In this document: positions 56,820-64,000 of the stretch, piece after piece
Numbering within the stretch: position 1 is the stretch's first letter
How the letters are laid out: every line of letters starts with the position of its first letter
Assembly: GCF_029937855.1 (NCBI RefSeq)
Contig: NZ_JAPYPC010000011.1
Location: forward strand, 1-64,000
Length of the DNA: 64,000 nucleotides
Direction: 5' to 3'
DNA from: Christiangramia sp.
Lineage (GTDB): Bacteria; Bacteroidota; Bacteroidia; Flavobacteriales; Flavobacteriaceae
The notes under the pieces: model-generated
What the model saw: the letters and a program-made list of their open reading frames with translations, nothing else
What the model was told of the DNA's origin: nothing
The model's database searches: none
Translations under genes and position numbers: made by a program

Positions 56820-57515
56820 ATGAAATTCTGGTTTGGCCTTTTCATATGTATCGTTGTCCTGGCCAATTTTTTAGCCATATTCTATTTAGATTTAATCGCA
56901 GACAGGTGGTTCAGGTTTGGGCGACCTTTCTTTTTCTGCTGATCTACGTTTTAAAATATTTCTCCAGCAAGCGACTATTCAGTATTTTCTTATTGTTGGC
57001 AATCTGCGACGGCCTTATCGTATTCTATGAAATTTTCCGTTGTAAAGAATACTCTTTATTTGGTAAGGATACTTGCTTATTTAAATCTCATTTTATTAGT
57101 TATACCTGCCTTAAATAAACTTGTTCTCAATTTATTCACTGTTTTAATCTCTGTGTTTGTGATAGGCATAGATATTTATCTCTTGCATGAAATGGCTGAA
57201 TCATTGCCAGAGAGTGATAAAAATCCTTTATTTCTTAGTCTTTTTTATCTGTTAGGTTTTTTTTCACTTGCCATTGTAGCTGCATGTCTTTCTTATTTAA
57301 ACAGATATGCGAATAAGAAAGCTTTCCTCCTTGTGATAGCGGCGTTTGGGTTTGTATTGTCTGATATTTTCTATTATAATGCTTACTATCTTGATTTTGA
57401 AGTATTTTATTATCTGGATAGATTAGCTAATATTCTTGGCATAGGAGCGCTATTATTATTTTCAAGACGATTAAAACATAAGGATAAAAATTCTGTTAGT
57501 GCGTCTACTCTTTAA
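56820..57515 (+). pseudogene. Multi-TM membrane protein with two compensating frameshifts; paralog of 57594-58280
   Basis: MKFWFGLFICIVVLANFLAIFYLDLIADRWFRFG (frame 0) / ATFLFLLIYVLKYFSSKRLFSIFLLLAICDGLIVFYE (-1 frame) / FSVVKNTLYLVRILAYLNL... (frame 0) aligns end-to-end with the next gene. Confidence 0.8.
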
Positions 57516-57593
57516 AAAACCTTTATATTTTCCTTTAATTAACAGGTAGAATTCTATATTTATCCTAACTCTCTTGCAACCAAACAAATTACC

Positions 57594-58280
57594 ATGCTTT
57601 CTAAGTCTTTACTATCTGCGCTCACTGCGATAATACTTTTGGCAAATTTTTATATCATATTTGCTTATGACCTGGAAGTTAGCCGATGGGCTCGTTTAGT
57701 GAGTACTTCCGTTTTTATGTTTCTTTTACTTTTACAAAGAACTTACAGTAAGAGGTTGCTTGGAGTGTTCTTTTTCTTGCTTATTTCTGATATTGGATTA
57801 TTCTATTACGAAAATCCCTTAGCCAATGCAGGAACATTTTTAATGCGAATTACGGCCTATCTCTTACTCGTTTTCGTGGTGGGGTCAGAGCTAAAGAAGC
57901 TTCAAACCAGTCTTTTTCAGAAGGTATTATTTGTAGTTGTTTTTACGCTGAACCTTGCCATGCTTTATCTATTAGTAGGTATGGTGCCTGGTGAATATGT
58001 TTATCCCGGCCTGAATCTTCTTTTTTATGCCTATGGAATATCTATGATAAGTATGGTTATTGCTGCGATTTCCTACAGCAACCGTTATTCAGATAAAACA
58101 TCTTTCTTCTTTACGGCAGCCACCCTTTGTCTGGTTTTTTCTGATATCTCTTCCTTTATCGCTTATTATCTTGAATTTGAAGAATTTTATTTTCCCGATA
58201 GGTTTTTCTATATTCTGGGAATTGCCGGATTGGTGAAATTTAATTCCTTCGGAAGAGCCATAAGACGGTCGAAACTTTAG
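57594..58280 (+). CDS. Multi-TM hypothetical membrane protein (intact paralog)
   Basis: 228 aa, ~7 hydrophobic segments, DIGLFYYEN and FSDISSFIAYYLEFEEFYFPDRFFYILG. Confidence 0.85.
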   Translation: MLSKSLLSALTAIILLANFYIIFAYDLEVSRWARLVSTSVFMFLLLLQRTYSKRLLGVFFFLLISDIGLFYYENPLANAGTFLMRITAYLLLVFVVGSELKKLQTSLFQKVLFVVVFTLNLAMLYLLVGMVPGEYVYPGLNLLFYAYGISMISMVIAAISYSNRYSDKTSFFFTAATLCLVFSDISSFIAYYLEFEEFYFPDRFFYILGIAGLVKFNSFGRAIRRSKL

Positions 58281-58354
58281 AAAGCCTTTAAAGCTTTCTC
58301 TGAAATTTCAGGCAAATTATCGTAAATTTGCTATCCTAAATTCAGTAGTATTAT

Positions 58355-59431
58355 ATGATTGAGAGACTAAATATCGTAAAACAGCGGTTTGATGAGGTGA
58401 ATGATCTAATTATTCAGCCAGATGTAATATCAGATCAGAAGCGGTATATTCAATTAAATAAAGAGTATAAAGATCTTCGTGCGCTAATGGACGAGCGCGA
58501 AAAATATATCAGTCTTACCGATAATATTCAGGAAGCTGAAGAAATAATTTCAGACGGCAGCGATCCCGAAATGACCGAAATGGCAAAACTCCAGTTAGAA
58601 GAGGCCAAAGGTCAACTTCCGGAACTGGAGGAGAAAATAAGAATGATGCTTATTCCTAAGGATCCTGAAGATGCCAAGAATGTGGTAATGGAGATTCGTG
58701 CCGGTACAGGAGGAGATGAGGCCAGTATTTTTGCCGGCGATCTTTATCGTATGTATACAAAATATGTGGAAAGCAGAGGCTGGAGCCATAATATTGTAGA
58801 TTTTAGCGAAGGTACCAGTGGAGGATTTAAGGAGATGATCTTTGAAATTTCTGGGGATGATGTTTATGGAACAATGAAGTTTGAAGCCGGGGTGCATCGT
58901 GTTCAGCGTGTTCCGCAAACCGAAACCCAGGGACGAGTTCATACTTCAGCAGCAACCGTGATGGTACTGCCTGAAGCAGAAGAATTTGATGTGGAAATTG
59001 ATCCAAAAGATGTGAGAATAGATTATTTCTGTTCTTCAGGACCTGGGGGGCAGTCGGTAAACACAACCTATTCTGCAGTAAGGTTAACTCACGAACCTAC
59101 AGGTTTAGTAGCGCAGTGTCAGGATCAGAAGTCCCAGCATAAGAATAAAGAGAAAGCATTTCGTGTACTCCGTTCCAGGCTTTATGAAATGGAGCTGGCT
59201 AAAAAAATGGAAGCAGATGCCGCTAAAAGAAACTCCATGGTTTCCAGTGGAGACCGTAGTGCCAAGATTAGAACATATAATTATGCGCAAAGTCGTGTAA
59301 CCGATCACAGGATCAATTTAACGTTATATGATCTTTCCAATATAATTAATGGGGATATACAAAAGATCATCGATGAACTTCAGTTAGCTGAAAATACTGA
59401 GAAACTGAAAGAGAATTCAGATATGCTTTAG
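58355..59431 (+). CDS. prfA: Peptide chain release factor 1
   Basis: [75 protein letters not shown]. Confidence 0.97.
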   Translation: MIERLNIVKQRFDEVNDLIIQPDVISDQKRYIQLNKEYKDLRALMDEREKYISLTDNIQEAEEIISDGSDPEMTEMAKLQLEEAKGQLPELEEKIRMMLIPKDPEDAKNVVMEIRAGTGGDEASIFAGDLYRMYTKYVESRGWSHNIVDFSEGTSGGFKEMIFEISGDDVYGTMKFEAGVHRVQRVPQTETQGRVHTSAATVMVLPEAEEFDVEIDPKDVRIDYFCSSGPGGQSVNTTYSAVRLTHEPTGLVAQCQDQKSQHKNKEKAFRVLRSRLYEMELAKKMEADAAKRNSMVSSGDRSAKIRTYNYAQSRVTDHRINLTLYDLSNIINGDIQKIIDELQLAENTEKLKENSDML

Positions 59432-59502
59432 TGAAAAGTGAGTCTGGATGCGAGTGTAGCGCAGAATAGCGCGGCAGTCTAATTTAATTCTAAAGCAAAC
59501 AC

Positions 59503-59541
59503 GAGATTGCGTCGCTTCGTTACACTTCGCTTTCAATGACA
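59503..59541 (+). repeat. Dispersed repeat fragment (GAGATTGCGTCGCTTCGTTACACTTCGCTTTCAATGACA), copy 2
   Basis: Similar to RC of 12272-12301. Confidence 0.45.
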
Positions 59542-59550
59542 GGTGGAAGG

Positions 59551-59591
59551 GAAAGCGAAAAGTGAAAAGTGAAAAGTGAAAAGTGAAAAGT
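59551..59591 (+). repeat. Tandem heptamer repeat (GAAAAGT)n
   Basis: gaaagcgaaaagtgaaaagtgaaaagtgaaaagtgaaaagt. Confidence 0.95.
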
Positions 59592-59620
59592 TTTCTAAAG
59601 TACGATTAAAATTTTATTTT

Positions 59621-59664
59621 CTGATAACTGATAACTGATAACTGATAACTGATAACTGATAACT
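59621..59664 (+). repeat. Tandem heptamer repeat (CTGATAA)x6
   Basis: Six perfect copies of CTGATAA followed by CTG. Confidence 0.97.
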
Positions 59665-59724
59665 GCCCTTCACCAAGCTTAGGGTGACAATAGATAATCG
59701 AGAACCTACAACCGATAAACAAAT

Positions 59725-60543
59725 ATGACTTCAAAAGAGCTCACAGAACAGATATTTAAAAAGAAATCTTTTTTATGTGTGGGCCTTGATACCGATCTGG
59801 ATAAGATCCCTACTTATCTACTTTCTGAGAAAGATCCTGTTTTCAGCTTTAATAAAGCTATTATAGATGCAACGCACGAGTATTGTGTAGCTTATAAACC
59901 AAATATTGCCTTTTATGAGGCGTTAGGAGTAGATGGTTGGAAGGCATTAAAAAAAACGATAGAATATTTACATTCAGAATATCCAGATATTTATACCATT
60001 GCAGATGCTAAGCGGGGTGATATTGGAAACACTTCCAGAATGTATGCAAAAGCCTTTTTTGATGATCTTGGTTTTGACTCAATTACGGTTGCGCCCTATA
60101 TGGGAAAAGATTCTGTAGAACCTTTTCTTGAATTTAAAAATAAGCATACCATTCTTTTGGCTTTGACTTCCAATGAAGGTGCTTTTGATTTTCAGACCTT
60201 GAAAACCGGAGATGACGATCTCTACAAAAAGGTGATCCAAACTTCAAAAGAATGGCAAAATTCTGAAAATTTAATGTATGTTGTGGGCGCCACGAAAGCT
60301 GAATACCTCGCAGATATTAGAAAAATTATTCCTGAAAATTTCTTGCTGGTTCCCGGAGTGGGAGCACAGGGAGGAAGTTTGGAAGAAGTTTGTAAATATG
60401 GGATCACTAAAAATGTGGGGCTTCTGGTAAATAGTTCCCGTAAAATAATTTATGCTTCAGATTCTTCAAATTTTGCAGAAATAGCCGGTGCAAAGGCTGA
60501 AGCCATGCAAAACCAGATGGCCCTGGAATTAGAAAAATTATAA
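59725..60543 (+). CDS. pyrF: Orotidine-5'-phosphate decarboxylase
   Basis: [67 protein letters not shown]. Confidence 0.96.
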   Translation: MTSKELTEQIFKKKSFLCVGLDTDLDKIPTYLLSEKDPVFSFNKAIIDATHEYCVAYKPNIAFYEALGVDGWKALKKTIEYLHSEYPDIYTIADAKRGDIGNTSRMYAKAFFDDLGFDSITVAPYMGKDSVEPFLEFKNKHTILLALTSNEGAFDFQTLKTGDDDLYKKVIQTSKEWQNSENLMYVVGATKAEYLADIRKIIPENFLLVPGVGAQGGSLEEVCKYGITKNVGLLVNSSRKIIYASDSSNFAEIAGAKAEAMQNQMALELEKL

Positions 60544-60552
60544 TTTTTTGTC

Positions 60553-61326
60553 ATGCGAATTCAGGATCAGTTAGGAAGAACAATTGAACTGAAGGAGACT
60601 CCTGTAAGAATAATTTCCCTTGTTCCCAGTCAGACAGAATTATTAGTCGATCTGGGACTGGAAAAATTCATCGTTGGGATTACCCATTATTGCGTTCATC
60701 CAACATATTTAAAGCAAATAAAAATCAGTGTTGGGGGTACAAAAAAAGTAAATCTACGTAAAGTAAAGGAGCTACAGCCGGATATCATTCTTTGCAATAA
60801 AGAAGAAAATACTAAAGAAATGGTGGAAGATCTCGAGAAGATCGCACCGGTTCATGTGTCTGATGTAGCGAATATCGAGGACGCCTATCGGCTTATGAAG
60901 GATTATGGCAGCATCTTTAAATGTGAGGAGTTAGCATCAACTATAGTTAAATCTATTCAGAAGAAAGCGCAGAAACTCAAAGAGATAGTCGTGAATTCTA
61001 CTGAAAAAAGAGTCGCTTATTTTATATGGAACAAACCATTAATGGTTGCAGGAACCGGCACCTTTATAGATGAAATGCTTAGCCTGAATAAGTTTAAAAA
61101 TGTTTTTTCTGCTGAAAGGTATCCACAGGCGAATCTGGAAGAACTTAAGGATTTAGATATAGAGATATGTTTACTTTCTTCGGAACCTTTTCCTTTTAAA
61201 GAAGAACATAAATTCCAATTTCAGAATGTTTCTAAAGAAGCAAAAATCGTGGATGGTGAATATTTTAGCTGGTACGGTAGCCGACTTTTAGAGGCGATGG
61301 ATTATTTTAAGCAGTTTCACTCTTAG
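60553..61326 (+). CDS. BtuF-like helical-backbone metal receptor lacking a signal peptide
   Basis: RIISLVPSQTELLVDLGLEKFIVGITHYCVHP...VGGTKKVNLRKVKELQPDIILCNKEEN. Confidence 0.85.
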   Translation: MRIQDQLGRTIELKETPVRIISLVPSQTELLVDLGLEKFIVGITHYCVHPTYLKQIKISVGGTKKVNLRKVKELQPDIILCNKEENTKEMVEDLEKIAPVHVSDVANIEDAYRLMKDYGSIFKCEELASTIVKSIQKKAQKLKEIVVNSTEKRVAYFIWNKPLMVAGTGTFIDEMLSLNKFKNVFSAERYPQANLEELKDLDIEICLLSSEPFPFKEEHKFQFQNVSKEAKIVDGEYFSWYGSRLLEAMDYFKQFHS

Positions 61327-61504
61327 CTTCCACCAAATCGCAATTCATTCTTCTTAATTCAGCCATGATTTTTCTGGCGCGGTCATTTAATCGATCACTT
61401 TTTTCTTTATCAAAAAGGGCAAGTTTGTAGGAGCGCTGCATTAGCCACGAATATTTCTCGCAAAGTCTTTCTTCCTTTGTTTTATTTTCAAAAATTTTAA
61501 ACAT
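61307..61504 (-). CDS. Lacal_2735-type small protein
   Basis: MFKIFENKTKEERLCEKYSWLMQRSYKLALFDKEKSDRLNDRARKIMAELRRM. Confidence 0.75.
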   Translation of the reverse strand: MFKIFENKTKEERLCEKYSWLMQRSYKLALFDKEKSDRLNDRARKIMAELRRMNCDLVEAKSETA

Positions 61505-61663
61505 GGGATAAATCTAAATTCTCTTTCGTCATTAAATCATTTTCACATTACAAAATTAAGGCGCTAATAACTTACAAAATTATAAATAGCAGTTAAGTTT
61601 ATTGTAAAAAATAAAGAATTAGAGGTGATAAGTGTTAAAAAAATGCACATTGAAAGAAAAATA

Positions 61664-62368
61664 TTATTTATCCTGAAGTGCAAATACTTTCCGTAGTAGA
61701 TCTGTGGTTCTTGCAGAAATCGTATTTCGGATGGCTTTTTCTTCTTTTGCGATCATTATAAAAACTCCCTCAAGAGCTTCATTGGTTACATAATCTGTCA
61801 GGTCTGGGTTTACATTCGAGGTTATTGGAAGGGAATTATATTTCTGGATGATATTTTTCCAAACCTGGGTTGCACCAACTTTATCCAAAGAATTATTAAT
61901 AATAGGATTAAATCGTGCATATAATTCTGTTTCGGTTTTATTAGAAAGATACAAGGTCGCGGCATTATCTGCACCCAGTAAAATATTTCTGGCATCTGCA
62001 AAGCTAATTCCGGTTACGGCATCAGCAAAAACGGGTATTGCTTCGCCCACGGCATCTTCTGCGGCACGGTTAAGTACCTTAAGACCCTCATCTGCCAATG
62101 CGTCTAATCCCACGTCACGTAAGGTCTTATCTACTTTCTGAAGTTCTGGCGGAAGCCCTATCCTTATTAACTCATTATTGAAAAAACCATTTTCTTTTGC
62201 CAGATTGGTAACCTCTTTATCTATACCAAATTCAAGGGCTTGTTTTAAACCTGAACTAATTTCGGCATTACTTACCCCGTATTCCTGAGGTAATTGGGTG
62301 GCAATTTGTTGTAATTCAGCACAGGACGAAAAGAAAAGGATTCCTGCAAGGGCGATAATTTTTTTCAT
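61664..62368 (-). CDS. DUF4197-family lipoprotein
   Basis: MKKIIALAGILFFSSCAELQQ; ISSGLKQALEFGIDKEVTNLAKENGFFNNELIRIGLPPELQKVDKTLRDVGL. Track start 62398; 62368 gives the lipoprotein signal. Confidence 0.9.
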   Translation of the reverse strand: MKKIIALAGILFFSSCAELQQIATQLPQEYGVSNAEISSGLKQALEFGIDKEVTNLAKENGFFNNELIRIGLPPELQKVDKTLRDVGLDALADEGLKVLNRAAEDAVGEAIPVFADAVTGISFADARNILLGADNAATLYLSNKTETELYARFNPIINNSLDKVGATQVWKNIIQKYNSLPITSNVNPDLTDYVTNEALEGVFIMIAKEEKAIRNTISARTTDLLRKVFALQDK

Positions 62369-62751
62369 GTATGGCATTTTTGATAAAAATAAGGGCAATA
62401 GTGTTATAACCTGATTACTAAAAGTTATAATAATACTAAAACTAGGGTAGTCTGCTCAATTCCTTAGGTAGAATTCTTGTTGGAAGTCGGCTATTTTCCA
62501 TGAGATAAAATTTAATGATACTAATTTCTTCAGGGCTCCTCGGTGATAATGGGTTTCAGAATTTTATTTATTTTCAATCTTTCCGCAAGTAATTGGCAAG
62601 GGAAATTTTAATAGATGATATTTCCACAGAATATTAAAGATTTTCAGACACTAAGATTGACTGCCGATGGCTTTTATACTATTCTTAAAGAAGGCCTGTA
62701 TCTTTTACAATTTTCGTAAATTGCAGCTCCAAAAAATACCTAACATTAGAA

Positions 62752-64000
62752 ATGGAACAGCAAAATCCCTATAAACCTAAAAATAAAATAAGAATTGTAA
62801 CCGCCGCCTCTCTTTTTGATGGTCACGATGCGGCAATTAATATCATGCGTCGAATCATCCAGGCGACCGGCGTTGAAGTAATTCACCTTGGACACGATCG
62901 TAGTGTGGAAGAAGTGGTGAATTGCGCAATTCAGGAAGATGCCCAGGCAATTGCCATGACTTCGTATCAGGGTGGTCATACCGAGTACTTTAAATATATG
63001 TACGACCTGCTCAACGAAAAAGGCGCCGGAAACATCAAAGTTTTTGGTGGGGGTGGAGGTGTTATTCTACCTGAGGAGATCAAGGAATTGATGGATTATG
63101 GTATTGATCGTATTTATTCACCCGATGATGGCCGTGAAATGGGACTTCAGGGGATGATCAACGATATGATTAAAAGGGTGGACAATGAAGTTCCAGATCT
63201 CAAGAACCCAGATAAGGTTTCAGAAAATCTTAGCAAAAAAGACGTAAATACAATTTCCAGGCTTATTTCTCTTGCGGAAAACCGGCATGAAGAGTTTGAT
63301 AAGTTTTTTAATAGGAATGATTTTGATTCAGAAAAGACTCCGGTTCTTGGGATTACCGGTACCGGGGGATCAGGTAAATCCAGCCTGGTAGATGAATTAG
63401 TTCGTCGGTTTCTAATGGATTTTCCTGAAAAACATATTGGAATCGTATCTGTAGATCCATCCAAAAAGAAGACTGGCGGAGCACTTTTGGGTGACAGGAT
63501 TCGTATGAATTCAATTAATCACGAACGTGTATATATGCGGTCACTGGCCACCAGACAGGCCAACCTTGCCCTTTCCAAATATGTTGCTGAAGCAGTAGAT
63601 GTTTTGAAAGCTTCAGGTTATGATCTAATTATTTTGGAAACTTCAGGGATTGGACAGAGTGATACGGAGATTTTAGATCATTCAGATGTTTCTTTATATG
63701 TGATGACACCGGAATTTGGAGCGGCTACTCAGTTGGAAAAGATTGATATGCTTGATTTTGCAGATCTGGTAGCGATCAATAAATTCGATAAGCGTGGCGC
63801 TCAGGATGCTTTGCGGGATGTGAAAAAACAATATCAGCGAAACCACCAGTTGTGGCATTCAGATGCTGAAACGCTACCTGTTTTTGGAACAATTGCCTCT
63901 CAGTTCAACGATCCCGGAATGAACACTCTTTATAAGAGTATCATGGATGAGGTAGAAGAGAAAACCAAATCTGGACTTTCTTCCACTTTTGAGATTTCGA
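62752..64000 (+). CDS. icmF: Fused methylmalonyl/isobutyryl-CoA mutase (B12-binding + MeaI-type GTPase), partial at right edge
   Basis: [88 protein letters not shown]. Not in ORF track because no stop in window. Confidence 0.93.
   Translation, partial: MEQQNPYKPKNKIRIVTAASLFDGHDAAINIMRRIIQATGVEVIHLGHDRSVEEVVNCAIQEDAQAIAMTSYQGGHTEYFKYMYDLLNEKGAGNIKVFGGGGGVILPEEIKELMDYGIDRIYSPDDGREMGLQGMINDMIKRVDNEVPDLKNPDKVSENLSKKDVNTISRLISLAENRHEEFDKFFNRNDFDSEKTPVLGITGTGGSGKSSLVDELVRRFLMDFPEKHIGIVSVDPSKKKTGGALLGDRIRMNSINHERVYMRSLATRQANLALSKYVAEAVDVLKASGYDLIILETSGIGQSDTEILDHSDVSLYVMTPEFGAATQLEKIDMLDFADLVAINKFDKRGAQDALRDVKKQYQRNHQLWHSDAETLPVFGTIASQFNDPGMNTLYKSIMDEVEEKTKSGLSSTFEIS

Noticed and set aside
59551-59664. 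CRISPR-like array
   Set aside because: Seven-bp direct repeats without spacers; simple tandem repeats, and no cas genes in the window.

Overview
The window is a chromosomal segment of a Bacteroidota, most likely Flavobacteriaceae-like, genome. This is inferred from TAnnTTTG -7 promoter elements, a SusC/SusD pair, fused CcoN/O and a Lacal_2735-type protein. No rRNA, intact tRNA, CRISPR array or transposase was found. Main blocks, left to right: a giant soluble HAMP-repeat hybrid histidine kinase; a microaerobic block (hemN, PAS histidine kinase, REC-Crp response regulator, Usp, truncated haemoglobin, CoA-transferase, YceI/porin, complete cbb3 oxidase cluster ccoI-S-NO-Q-P-G-H); a SusC/D-VCBS-GMC oxidoreductase-isomerase cluster in which nearly every enzyme has an export signal; then apt, BlaI/BlaR1, glnN, purM, prfA, pyrF, a BtuF-like protein, DUF4197 and a partial icmF. 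The strongest new signal is a 14-bp box, CTGAY-N4-GTCAT, found upstream of six microaerobic transcription units. In all six it lies exactly 23 bp before a TAnnTTTG-like -7 element. I propose it is the operator of the local FixL-like kinase / REC-Crp regulator, i.e. a FixL-FixJ-FixK cascade compressed into two proteins. Other notable signals are a tandem membrane-protein paralog with two compensating frameshifts, a degenerate ~170-190 bp inverted dispersed repeat pair, tRNA-3'-end-like scars on both sides of the SusCD/GMC block, heptamer tandem repeats and several nested RNA hairpins.
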